From positions 88,690 through 152,689 of the forward strand of contig JANDJZ010000071.1 in assembly GCA_027943245.1 (NCBI GenBank): DNA of 64,000 nt, written 5' to 3'. This stretch comes from Acanthamoeba sp. SK_2022b (lineage: Eukaryota > Discosea > Longamoebia > Acanthamoebidae). The notes beneath the pieces were generated by a model. That model worked only from the letters and a program-made list of their open reading frames with translations. It ran no database searches and was not told the DNA's origin. The position numbers and the translations under genes are program-made. Of the stretch, positions 54,477-64,000 are shown one piece after another. How positions within the stretch are numbered: the stretch's first letter is position 1; each line of letters begins with the position of its first letter.

Positions 54477-54981
54477 GAGCTAGCCAACGCCAATAAAGGT
54501 ATTGTGCTGCTTTTATGGAAATAGCTTTGCCATTCATGGACGTAATGACTTTGGAAGGAGTCCTAAGATACCCGTTACAGGTTACTCTCTCGTCTAGTTA
54601 GGAAGCTTCATACGAAGCCACTTGCCAAGACGCACCCGCCTTCCCTGTGAGCTGCTGCTGTAAAAGTCCTCTGCCGTTCACAACGCCATAAGAAGAGAGA
54701 ATGAGCGGGAAAGAGACCCCGCGCGTGAGGGGCGAGGACGGACGGCTCGTTCTCGCGCGCCAGGCGCTAAGCCCAAGCAGAAAGCTCTCTCTCCCTGGAG
54801 GGCGTGACCATCCATCCGAGGCCCCATTGTCTCCTCCACCATTGGCACGGGATGCACTTCTCGCCCCACTCCCTCCTCCTCCGCCTCCGCCGCCTCCACC
54901 ACGCCTCGAGAACGCAGAAGCCGGTGGTATGGAGCACCCCTTCCTCCCTACACCTTGTATCTGCATTAATAACAGTTAAGG
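54477..54981. other. Intergenic, about 500 bp
   Basis: 3' flank of the transporter, with AATAAA at 54492-54497, and the promoter of the LRR gene. GC-rich open frames on both strands look spurious. Confidence 0.55.
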
Positions 54982-57317
54982 ATGAACTCTTCAGCTGCGG
55001 CTCGCGTAATTGTTGACTCGATGACGATGGGACTCGCGGAGTCTACTCTGCCCGGCGAGCGTCGGCAAAAGAAGCTTGACGGCGCTTTCCTGCGTGGGCC
55101 GGTTGTGGGCAAGCTGTGGCCTCATCGGCGGCCCGGGCACCAGTACTCGCAGTCGTTGTCGTATTCCTCCCATACGCCGCCTTGTTCCGGCACCCTTGCC
55201 CTCTCCCTTCCTCTGGACCTCGATGCTAACGATGATGAGGGTACACATGACCTACCACGCACCCACAAACGCACAAACGCACAAACGCGCGCACGATTTG
55301 ACCTGCGCACGGCTCATGTGCTACAGGGCCGGTAGAAGCGCCCAAAGCAGAGTTGGCGGATAACGAGCTGCGGCACCTGCTGGCCCGAGGCGCCTACCCG
55401 GTCTACCTGGATTTGAGCGGCAAGGACTACGCACTCACCAGCGACTCCTTTCTTCTTCTGTGCCCCGACGTCATCAAGGAGTATAGAGCCCGATTCTCTT
55501 CCCATCTATGGTTTGCCAGCCCTGACGCATCTTCATTACTGTGCGTCGTGGCCTGCAGGCTGGACCTGAGCAACAACAAGCTCGAATACCTAGATAACGT
55601 GGCGCACATGTCGCGACTCAAGCGGCTACGTGTGGACTCGAATCGACTGTACAGCTTCACCCTCTCCAACCTCACCTCGCTCGTCCTACTCTCCCTGGCC
55701 CACAATCGTATCGAGATGCTCTGCGGCATGGCGTACCTTGAAAACTTGGTCAACCTCAACCTCAGCGACAACCTTATTAGCGGTACACACGCTCTCACAT
55801 GCATATCAACCACGGGGGAGGCTGATGGTAATTCATTGTCATAGGGGGGTTCTCGGAGTTGGCAAAGCTCAAGGCGCTACAGGTGCTCAATCTGAGCTTT
55901 AACAACATCGCTCTCACCTTCAACCGATTCCACCAAAAGTGTGTCACCCTCCTAGCCACGACGATACGACCCTTCGAGACTTACGCTTCTGGAAATGTCC
56001 CCAGGATCTTGCGGCATCTGCAGAGCCTGCCCCGGCTGCGGTATCTCTACTTCAACGGCAATCCAGTCCAGCAGAGCATCTTCAAGTACCGCTACTTTGT
56101 CATCTGCCAGCTCCCGAAGCTTGTGCTCCTGGACGGTGAGGTCGTGACGAAGGAGGTAACGCACTCCCTCCCACCCCTCACCACAACGCACGCACCGCGG
56201 CAAGGCTGACTTTGAAGCTGCCGCTACCCCCCCCCCCTTCAGGAACGCAAGAAGGCCAAAAAGTTGGGGGACCGGCTGTGGCACAACGATCGATTGCTGT
56301 CCAAGCACCCTGCTGAACAATGCCTCCCCAAGAAAGCTGAGCAACGCGGAGAGCAGAGGCCATGCTTCATTAATGGTTCGCCCTGAAGCCCCACTTACTG
56401 CACGGCCTGCGCATGCGCAGACACACGTTCCTGATAGTAGTGCTACAGGCTTAGCCGATCCAGAGCGAATGGCCCGCATCAACGAGTATCGAATGTTTGC
56501 GTCGGACGCGCCTTCACATCCTCTCGTCATAGGTGTTGCAAGTGCGCTACACCGCACCGGGGTCATGACAATCTCTTCACCTGTGAAGACCATCAAGAAC
56601 GACAAACGCGGGAGGAGCGACAGGGAAAGGAAAGAACGAGAGAAGCAAGCGAGGGCCATCAAGCGCAAGACTTGGGATTCTACGCGCTCCGTGCACTTCA
56701 TCGGAGAATGCTCGCCGCGATGGAGCCGCGATCGCCCGCCTCAGCCTCATGATTCGCCCACACCTACACCAGCCGAAGCACCCGACGAAGGCAAAGGAGG
56801 AGCAGAAGAGGAGGAGAAGAAAGAAATCGGCAAAAGGTCGGCCAATCCGCTGGAGCGCCACAGAGCGGTGGGCGCTTGTGGCCCAGGACGATCGGCGCAG
56901 TTTGATGAGCTGGAGAGACTACTCGCGGAAAGCTTCCTCGTCCCTGAAGCGCCGCTGCGAGGACTCAAGTCTCCCCGAAGAACCTTAGCCACTTTACCCG
57001 CCCTCACTACCGGTCTGTTGGCTCCTCCCGATGTTGAGGGGGGTTGCCGAGAGGTCGTCAGAACACCGAAGCGCGTTGTCATCGGAAGCCACAACCGGAA
57101 GGTCATCGACCGTATGATTGACGATCTACTTTTAGCCGCCGTGCCCGCCGCCGTGTCTACCGACAAGGCGGTCGCCCCCGCGGCGGAAGCCGTCAGCATG
57201 GACGAATCACCAACTCAGCAGCCTTCGGTCAGAGCACCAACACCCGAGTCACAACCTCCACTGCTCTTCATCTTCTTCGTGCTCGTGCTGATGTGTTGGG
57301 TGCATCACCTGGTGTAG
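54982..57317 (+). CDS. Leucine-rich-repeat protein with C-terminal tail anchor
   Basis: Seven exons: 54982-55240, 55327-55480, 55559-55782, 55845-55938, 56005-56155, 56243-56375 and 56449-57317; 1884 nt, 627 aa. After a disordered start, LRRs of the SDS22-like type occur: ELDLSNNKLEYLDNVAHM, LKRLRVDSNRLYSF, LVLLSLAHNRIEML, LVNLNLSDNLI and LQVLNLSFNNIAL. An LRR-cap segment follows (YLYFNGNPVQQSIFKYRYF, LPKLVLLDG). Residues about 320-605 are charged and probably disordered, with a basic helix rich in Arg/Lys. The last 20 residues (PLLFIFFVLVLMCWVHHLV) are a single hydrophobic helix at the very end, a typical tail anchor. SDS22-like repeats often bind phosphatases or dynein parts; the partner is unknown. 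Confidence 0.87.
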
Positions 57318-57412
57318 AAAATGCTCCCCTCTCCGCTATCTCCCTCCCTCTGTACAGAGCAACAGTCTATGTACATACAGACAGAAACTATTCACATGTT
57401 GCAAAAGGCTAC

Positions 57413-59365
57413 TCAGACAAGCGTCTGTTCCTCGTCGCGCTCGAGAGCAAAGGTGGCGCAGGCCATGCTGCAAAAAGGCAGCAGGACCTCGTCTCGGCCC
57501 CCGAGCACAGATGAGGAGAATGGCAGTCCCATCAGCGTGCACTTGAAGCCCTCGTGCACTCCGCACTCCTCGTCGCTGGAGGGAGCGCCAGTTCTCCTGG
57601 GCTGACGCAACACGAACCTGCGCAGCACTCGCCCACCGCCGTAGAATTCTCGGGAACACGATGGCGAGAAACACAACAACCTGACCCATAATCGGTGCAA
57701 GGTGAGCACGCACGCCACCCAAACCCTGCGCAACACCACAGTCCACGAACCTATCATTCCGTAGCTTGTCCTGCATATCGATGGGCAGGACGCTCATGAG
57801 TCGCGAGCGACGTTGGAGCTCGCGTTGCATTAAGCGTCGGCCTTCGTTTTCGGTCGCTTCGGCGGAGGTCCGCCGCTCTTTGCTTCTCTGCATGATCTGA
57901 GTTCGCATATGACATTTGGCCACGATCTCGCTCTCAAAGATGTAGTCGCAGCAAATATGGAAGAGCGATGGTGTCACTCGCGCGGGCCCCCTTTTGTCCT
58001 CTTCGTAATAGCGCAACAATAGCCTGTCAGGTGAACCAATGGTTGTTGCGTACGTTAGTCGATTGGTTGGTTGGTTGGTTGGTTGGTTGGTTGGTTGGTT
58101 GGTTGGTTGGTTGGTTGGTTGGTTGGTTGGTTGGTTGGTTGGTTGGTTGGTTGGGCGCAAACCTGAGAACGATTTCCCACCCCTCGGCCTCTCTTTCATA
58201 GACGGCGCGAATGGCGTACTCCATCGCTTTTCTCGTATCCGGCATAAGGTTATAGTAGCCCACCTCGTACCACCTTGAAATATAAATCAGATGGCCACTC
58301 GGTCAAGGGCCTATGAACTCGACAGCACGCAATCACACACGCACTCACAAATACCACAGAGAGCGAAGCGAATCAAGGTAATACCTGGCCAGGATAACCA
58401 TCGCAGCGGGATAACCTTCGGCAGCGGCGGTCATGATCGAGGAGGCCTTGGCCCAGTCAGTGGGCACACCTCGACCGTACAGGTAGCACTTGGCGAGGGC
58501 GCACTGAGCGGCGTGGAGGCCCTGATCCGCTGCCTTCTGGTACAGCTCCAGCATCCGCGTGGGATCCGCGTCCACCCCATCTCCTTGCCTGGCCACCAAT
58601 TGGTGGATGAGCATTCCGCACATCCAACCCACACACGTGCGTGGTGAATGAACCGATAGCAAACGCCGAGGTTGTATTGAGCGACGTCGTAGTTCTGAAC
58701 GGCGGCCTTCTGGTAGAGCTCGGTGGCCTTGCCGATGCTCTGCGGGACGCCCCACCCGCGGAAATAGCACGTGCCCAGGTTCTTCTGCGCGATGGGGTGA
58801 CCGGCCTTGGCGTGCTTCTCGTAGAGCGGGACTGCCAGCGTCCAGTCGATCGAAAAACTCTCGACGGCGGTGGTGCCGTTTGGTTCGAGGGGCAGGGCTG
58901 CTGCGACACAGCACGCCAGATCCCACAGTGCAGCTTCGTGTCCCAGTTCGTCTGCACCGCACAAAACAGCAAGCAGCACCGCACGCCGTTCCACGGTATC
59001 ATCAGCGCCCCTGGGACGACTGCCAGTTGTCGAGATGTCGTAGCTGCAGCGGATAGAAGAGAGGATTGGGGTTAGGAGGGGGGGGGGGGAAGAGGAGTAC
59101 AAGCGCGCCAGAGGAGCTCGATGCCGCGTTGTGGGAGCTTGGCCACACCAGTAGGGCCACCCGATCCTGGCAACAGCAGGCGTCGGCCGTTGAGGTAGGC
59201 AGCCTGCCGTTCCTCGTCGGCCCTTTTCTGCTCCAGCTGCTGTTCCGGCCTCGCGTGGGGAGTGGAAGTAAGGGCAGGCACAGAGGTTTCAACCAAAGAA
59301 GAGGAAGTGCGAAGCGGGGCGAAGAACTCTCGCGCTAGTGCTCGAACGGAGAGGCTTTGTTGCAT
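57413..59365 (-). CDS. SEL1-repeat protein with Cys-rich C-terminus
   Basis: ATG 59365; phase-checked exons 58588-58654 (and upstream), 58385-58588, 58163-58273, 57751-58023 and 57413-57680. SEL1 (TPR-like) repeats are evident: [80 protein letters not shown] and [20 protein letters not shown]. They form solenoids that scaffold ER-associated degradation or signalling complexes. The C-terminal third is helical and charged, then has [21 protein letters not shown] and [11 protein letters not shown], a paired-Cys layout that may bind zinc. Exon limits 5' of 58960 are approximate. An intron (58024-58162) is almost filled by a (TTGG)23 repeat. Confidence 0.82.
58063..58154. repeat. (TTGG)23 tetranucleotide repeat
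   Basis: 92 bp of perfect TTGG units inside an intron of the SEL1-repeat gene. The repeat begins nine bases from the donor at 58162 and takes up two thirds of the intron. It keeps a reading frame open on both strands, which mimics coding. Confidence 0.95.
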
Positions 59366-59563
59366 GCTACCACCGTCAACGCAGATGCTGAGGTCTGTCT
59401 AAAGATAATACTGTGTGCGAGTATTTGAGAGCTTTGCCAAGAGCACATGCGGGGTGTGTGTGTGTGCTTGGAGTTGCCAACACCAGACAGACCTAACGGG
59501 GGCCTGTGTCCGCCGAAATAAAAAAAAAATCATTTCTTTTTGTTTTCGTAATGTATTACAATA

Positions 59564-60235
59564 TTAGATGGCGTGGTCGCCTGCGTGGCCACTTGCTTCA
59601 TCGGTCAGGCGTGGGCGCGTGAGGAATTGAATCACTTTTCGTCGATCCAGTTCGATGGTGGCGCCGCCGCCGCAAAAGGTGAGATTCTTCAGCCGTAGAG
59701 GCACCAGCCACTCCTCTACGCCCCTTTCTTCTCTTTCTTCTTCTGTGAGGAACATCAGCTCGGCATGTCTCTTGTATTCAGTTGTCGCTTTAGAGAACTC
59801 CTGGTTGTGCCCCCCCCCCGCGCGCAAGTTGAGTGGATGCTGCCTTCGATCTTCTTCAAGACAGAAAGCGCTCACCAGCCGAATGGAATCGTCGGTGAGC
59901 TCCACATGTTTCAGAGAAGAGTCGCGATTGGGATTTAGATAGATGTTGCGATGAAGCTCGAGGCTTCGTGGGGCTGCCAATCCATGCAAAAGGGCTGCCA
60001 CCACCACCGCGCTTTCGTGCTTCATATCCTTGGCCCTGCGCGGCGCGGGCGAGGATGATGTCCGCGAGGCTGCGCCACCACTCGACGTCGTAAAGCAAGA
60101 TGCGGGCCTATGGCCACCACCGCCGCTAGGGGCAGCTGCAGGTGAAGGCGGTGTTAAGCAGCACGAAGAGGCTCCATGAATACTGCGTCGCGCAGCAGTA
60201 GGCGAATTGAGGGGGGTCAAGCGCAGCCCTTTCAT
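59564..60235 (-). CDS. Hypothetical protein, no recognised domain
   Basis: A 223-residue frame from ATG 60235. The N-terminal 70 residues are Ser/Pro/Ala/Arg-rich and probably disordered. The rest shows a regular pattern (SAVVVAALLHGLAAPRSLEL, FLTEEEREERGVEEWLVPLR, LTFCGGGATIELDRRKVIQF). A segment beginning GTGAGC and ending CACAACCAG (75 nt, multiple of three, containing a G-run) looks like a retained-frame intron near 59810-59885. If it is spliced, the protein is 198 aa. Function unknown. It may be a small regulatory protein, or an artefact if no transcript exists. Confidence 0.5.
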   Translation of the reverse strand: MKGLRLTPLNSPTAARRSIHGASSCCLTPPSPAAAPSGGGGHRPASCFTTSSGGAASRTSSSPAPRRAKDMKHESAVVVAALLHGLAAPRSLELHRNIYLNPNRDSSLKHVELTDDSIRLVSAFCLEEDRRQHPLNLRAGGGHNQEFSKATTEYKRHAELMFLTEEEREERGVEEWLVPLRLKNLTFCGGGATIELDRRKVIQFLTRPRLTDEASGHAGDHAI

Positions 60236-60599
60236 CCTCTCTCTCTCTCTCCTTTTGGTGTTCCTTGTGCGATCTAACCCCAGGCTACCTCGCTGCTTTT
60301 GTGTTTGATTTTTGTTTTTGTGGTGGTCGCACGCTGTGACGTTGTTGCCCGTTCGACGTCACTGGGGTGGTGCGACGCGAGCGCACGTGCGTCGAGGCTT
60401 CGGCTGCCACTGCGCATGGGTTACACGTCTCTCTCTCTCTCTCTCTCTTAAGAACTGCGCCTTCCGTGGTGTACAGACGTTCGTCGTTGGTACTCTCGCC
60501 TCTCTTTCTTCATTCGCACGATCGTAATCTTGCAGGACTCCATTCATCTCCGTTCTTCTCGCAGGCGGTGCGATGGGTTTCGTGGTGGGCATCTTCTTT
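60236..60599. other. Intergenic, no gene assigned
   Basis: 364 bp between two minus-strand genes. It includes (TC)n runs at 60235-60250 and 60430-60448 and G/T-rich sequence. No exon is supported. Confidence 0.5.
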
Positions 60600-61162
60600 T
60601 CAAGCTTGGGCAGAGCTTTTTCCATGCTGCATGAGGGCATCATTGGCGGCGTAGTCATGTGGTTGCTTGCCGTGCTTGTCGCGAATCTCCCGATCGGCAC
60701 CTAGTCGCAGGAGCAGCCGCGCGGTTGCATCTTGCCCCTGCTGCACAGCCTTGTGCAACGGTGTCATCCCGTCGTCATCCTGCTCTGACACCTGGGGCGC
60801 CCCACAAACGGCCATGCCCGCGTGAGGTGAGTTAAACAACGCGGGCTCGAGAGGGAGAACCACGCACACACCTTGGCACCGCTTTCGATGAGGTAGGCAC
60901 ATATGTCCTCGTGTCCCATGTAGGCAGCGCGATGAAGAGGCGTCGCACGTCCCTTGCATGTAGTTGCGTTGACATTGGCACGGTAGCTGCCCACCAGCAA
61001 CCGACACACGTCGAGCTTGCCTGCTCGCGCTGCGTAGTGCAGGGCAGCATAGCCCGATGAATCCCGATCGTCTGCGCCCACCATTCCCTTGGCCAACAAT
61101 CGCTCGCACTTGGCTAAGTCACCACTCATTGCTGAACCCCACAGCCCTCGCTCCCACTCCAT
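60600..61162 (-). CDS. ANKRD39: ANKRD39-like ankyrin-repeat protein
   Basis: Two exons: 60872-61162 and 60600-60791; 483 nt, 160 aa. The start MEWERGLWGSAMSGDL is nearly the same as human ANKRD39 (MEWERGIWSAALNGDL). Ankyrin repeats follow: SSGYAALHYAARAGKLDVCR, ATPLHRAAYMGHEDICAYL and DDGMTPLHKAVQQGQD, then LLLRLGADREIRDKHGKQP. It is the right length for this small family. The molecular role is poorly defined in any species; ankyrin repeats bind other proteins. It lies head to head with ARMC7. Confidence 0.93.
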
Positions 61163-61490
61163 CTCATCCAGGCTCTGTGTGGCTGCTCTCAGAGAACAAG
61201 AAGAAGAAGAAGAAGATACGTCACACTTCTATGGATGAACCCTTATTTTATTTTATTTTATTTTATTTTAATAATAATAATAATAATAATACGAATAGTA
61301 ATATACAATTATCAAAGATTTCTTGCCGATCACACACCAAGGCCAGGATACGTGCCAGTGGTATTAGAGGCACAACAGCCCCCCTCATGGTGGTGGTGGT
61401 GCGCCATCACGTCAAGGCGGCCCTGAAACAAAAGGGTTAAACTGGAGGAGGCAATTTTCTTTTTTTTTCTTTTTTTTCTCAAGGCTTTAG
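61163..61490. promoter_or_regulatory. Divergent promoter region (ANKRD39 / ARMC7)
   Basis: 328 bp between opposite ATGs. It includes a GAA-rich run (61198-61216), a strongly AT-rich stretch (61245-61315) with an ATTTT run and an ATAATA run, and a T-rich tract just before the ARMC7 start. Confidence 0.5.
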
Positions 61491-62362
61491 ATGTATCGAA
61501 CTGCGGAGCAGGTGAGACAGCGGCACAGCAAATACAGCAGCTCGGGCGGCCGATTGGAGTATCTCCAGCAGCTCGTTATCGAGTTCTCAACTACCTCTGA
61601 CAACCGTGCGCTGTTAGCTCTTCGCTGCCAGTTTCTATACTAGATTGCTTCAGCAGCATTTGCAAGGTTTTAATCTCTCACCGGGAAGAGGCAGGGGCGA
61701 AGGAGCAGGTGTTAGCCAACTTGGCCAACTTCGCGTATGATCCAGTGAACTACGAGCATCTGAAATGCCTCAATGTGGTAGACCTATTCCTCGACGCCCT
61801 TGCCGAACCTCTGCACCAGTCTGAAACCCTTCACGAGTTTGCTATCACCGGCCTTTGCAACCTGTGCCCCGGTACGCTGCATTGCTCCAGCGCTACGGGA
61901 GTGAAGCTTGTCTTGGCGGTGGCGCACCCGCACGTGCTGATGCTGCTGATGGTCCTTAATTAGATCCTGAGTTTGCACGGCTCATTATCGGCAACGACGA
62001 CGGCATTTCTACCATCGTGGGTTGTCTGAGCAGTACCAACATAGAGACTGTTCTGGCTGCCATTACCACCCTCTACTACCTTCTTACACCAGTCTCCAAG
62101 CACGGTACTGTTACCAGTACTCACCACCACCTCACCACCACCACCACCACCACCACCACCACCACCACCACCACCACCACCACCACCACCACCACCACCA
62201 CCACCAACGGACGTGAGGTAACGGACCGGTGTGACACACGCAAATTCAGTAGTGGCCACGAGTGCAGTTGTGGGGTGCATGGAACAGTATGCCACAGCCA
62301 AGAACGTGCGACTACGCAATGCGTCCACACTCTTTCTCCAACTAAATCGCTCTCTTTCTTAG
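61491..62362 (+). CDS. ARMC7: Armadillo-repeat protein ARMC7
   Basis: Exons 61491-61605, 61695-61871, 61964-62104 and 62250-62362; 546 nt, 181 aa. It follows human ARMC7: [29 protein letters not shown] (nearly identical), [50 protein letters not shown], and a final repeat with [20 protein letters not shown]7 has been linked to the spliceosome in other eukaryotes. It is a single small armadillo fold with no catalytic site. Intron 3 contains a (CAC)n microsatellite. Confidence 0.95.
62133..62206. repeat. (CAC)25 trinucleotide repeat
   Basis: About 74 bp of CAC units in ARMC7 intron 3. It opens a poly-His/Gly/Val frame that is not coding. Confidence 0.93.
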
Positions 62363-62884
62363 TCGCTGTCCTGCCCACACACAACAAACGGGCTGGTAAT
62401 CATGATCAGGGTTAAACAAAAAGGAAAATAACTCTGCCAAAGCGAGCACCAGGTATGACCGAATGCCTGACAGTTGCTGGATGAGATGGTTCGTTCACAG
62501 TTCTATGTGCTGGAGGCCAATGTTGATTTGCACGTGTGGATCATCCTCAATATCACCAGAAGTTTATACACCAATGGCCCACAACAACGTGCCTCTTCCC
62601 TCGGGAGGTCTTTGTTTGCGCCAGCCGCTCTCAAGCTCAAGCAGTGGGTCTGGGGCCTCTTCCCACGACCACCAGGTCCTGTGTTGTTCGGGTCCACCGA
62701 GCGCTTTTGCGCTGTCTGCTTCCCGACCTTCGGGGTTTTTCTTTTGATGCAGAAAAAATCATAATGAAAACCCAGTGGCGCGTGTGATTGGAGCAATTTA
62801 AAAATAAGACTGCTACAACAGAGAGAACAGTGTTGTTCAAAACTAATCTAGTGCGAACACACGAGACCAACGAGAACACATAAC
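62363..62884. other. Intergenic, about 520 bp
   Basis: 3' flank of ARMC7 and promoter of the last gene. An open frame at 62474-62764 lacks conserved features and splice context, so it is not called. Confidence 0.5.
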
Positions 62885-64000
62885 ATGGCGGACAAGTCGG
62901 GCTTCCTTCTCAAGCAATCTGGCAAGGTATTCTACTCTCGCCGAGGTTGGTAACTCCTGGAAAAACTTTGGCTGACAAGACCCCCCACGCACCTCAAGAC
63001 GTTCAAGAAGCAATGGTTCGTATTCAAACCGTCCGAGCGCCTTCTCCTCAACTACAACAAGGAAGAAGACGCCCTCCTTGGCAAGGTGCCCCCCCCCCGC
63101 CTCTTTTTTTCCCCTCTTCTCTTTCGTTCTTGTTTGTTTGTCTTTCGATTAAAAAAATATTTCTTTCGTTGCTGGCCTTTTAAAAATGATTTATATTATT
63201 TGTAACAATAACAAGGCACCTGCTGGGTTCGTGGACATGACGGCCTACATCCTGGAGCGCGAGCCCAAGACTGGGTATGAGCATACCATAAGGCTCGTTG
63301 ACCAGAACTACAAGCCTGTCTACATCGCCGCCGAGGAGGCCAAGACGCTCGACGATTGGATTCGCGCCATTACCACCGTACGTGTTTGCGCTAATGGGGT
63401 CGCTCGTGCAAGGCCCCGACCGATTGTGACTTGACCTAACACCTTGGTGAGTGGGAGTGAGAGCGACTCGACTGATGAGCTCATTATTATTATTTTAATG
63501 CATATGACTCGGGTGGTGTGTTTCAGGTGGGCAAGCGCGTGCACTCGGAGCAGTTGGACATCCAGCGCAAGGACGCGGCGAGGAAGCGCGAGGAGGACAT
63601 CAAAGTGCAGAAGGAGAAGGAGAAGGACGACAGCGAGGTGGATAAGCAGCAGTTCCAGCACAAGAAGCAGAAGAAGCAGCTCGACCGCAAGCAGACGCGC
63701 GAGGAGTACGCCCTCAACAAGAAGTCGTCCCGAGACATCGTCGAGCAGCAGTGGAAGTACGGCAGCCTCTTGAGTGGCGTGGAGCATTGGGGGGGGGGAG
63801 GGAGGGAGGGAGGGACATGGTTGTTATCGAGCTCAAGCGTTGCTAACAAAAATGGGTGGTGGTGATGATGATGATGGGCGGGCTTGTGTGTGGGGCCGTC
63901 ACCAGGCACGAGGACGCCTCGCAGACAATGGACCTTGACCACAAGGAGGAAAAGGAGGATCTCCTCGAGAAGATCCGCGACAAGAACGACCCCACGCCTA
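62885..64000 (+). CDS. PH-domain / coiled-coil protein, paralogue of the left-end gene (3' truncated)
   Basis: Exons 62885-62926, 62999-63085, 63216-63377, 63527-63756 and 63906 onward, in phase. A PH domain is formed by KSGFLLKQSGK, KKQWFVFKPSERLLLNY, GYEHTIRLVDQ and AKTLDDWIRAI; a Lys/Glu/Gln coiled coil follows. Exons 3 and 4 (162 and 230 nt) match those of the gene at 1333-2962 (159 and 230 nt), with the same intron phases. After intron 4 both continue with HED and DHKEE motifs. The window ends inside the coil. A role in membrane scaffolding is inferred only. Confidence 0.88.

Noticed and set aside
57968..58278. Gly-Trp-Leu-Val repeat protein and Thr-Asn-Gln-Pro repeat protein
   Set aside because: Both arise from the intronic (TTGG)n tract, which is in frame on both strands.
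62017..62415. Poly-Thr / poly-His / poly-Val frames in ARMC7
   Set aside because: Produced by the (CAC)n repeat in intron 3; the flanking exons splice in phase without it.
62474..62764. 96-residue plus-strand frame between ARMC7 and the last gene
   Set aside because: No ATG context, no homology pattern, and it lies where 3' UTR and promoter are expected.

Overview
The window is nuclear DNA from a compact, GC-rich protist genome. Almost every gene is split by short introns (mostly about 50-110 bp, GT-AG). Intergenic gaps are usually under 500 bp and genes lie on both strands with no operons. The gene content (kinase-cyclase receptors with bacterial-type binding domains, FYVE, PARP, SR protein, TRAPP, SLC35, AFG2 and many short introns) fits a free-living amoebozoan, most likely Acanthamoeba or a relative. 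The species assignment is inference from gene style, not from a marker gene. I found no rRNA, tRNA, CRISPR array or transposase.

Layout from left to right: a truncated acyltransferase-3-like membrane protein (-); a PH/coiled-coil protein (-); a tiny acidic one-TM protein (-); a METTL-type methyltransferase (-) sharing a 98-bp divergent promoter with TRAPPC5 (+); a TM/acidic/FYVE protein (+); a nine-exon nitrilase-family amidase (-); a CPBP-type membrane protease (-); the AAA ATPase AFG2B (-), divergent from an RRM/zinc-knuckle/RS splicing factor (+); a KH-WWE-PARP protein (-) with a 42-bp perfect inverted repeat at its 3' end; a sphingosine-kinase-like lipid kinase (+); a GNAT acetyltransferase (-); and an amidase_3-like segment that may be the C-terminal part of a CLU-domain protein (-).

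The centre holds an SH2-domain protein with a nuclear localisation signal and an acidic Gln-rich tail (+). It is followed by a 6.8-kb receptor (-) with two PstS-like ectodomains, an EGF-like module, one TM, then kinase, class III cyclase and kinase domains. Next is a 9.5-kb SMCHD1-like ATPase/hinge protein (-) and an MFS sugar transporter (-) that carries an apparent 1-bp frameshift.

The right part holds a MePCE/Bin3 capping methyltransferase (-), a phytanoyl-dioxygenase-like enzyme (-), an SLC35B-type nucleotide-sugar transporter (+), a tail-anchored LRR protein (+), a SEL1-repeat protein (-), an unknown ORF (-), ANKRD39 (-) and ARMC7 (+) head to head. Last is a 3'-truncated paralogue of the left-end PH/coiled-coil gene (+), with the same intron positions and in inverted orientation.

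Most genes are housekeeping or signalling genes without pathway clustering. Recurring themes are RNA metabolism (SR protein, MePCE, AFG2B), ADP-ribose and lipid signalling (PARP, SphK, PH, FYVE) and membrane receptors. Exon boundaries were worked out by hand from splice sites, frame continuity and family alignment from memory. Those said to be in phase were checked arithmetically.
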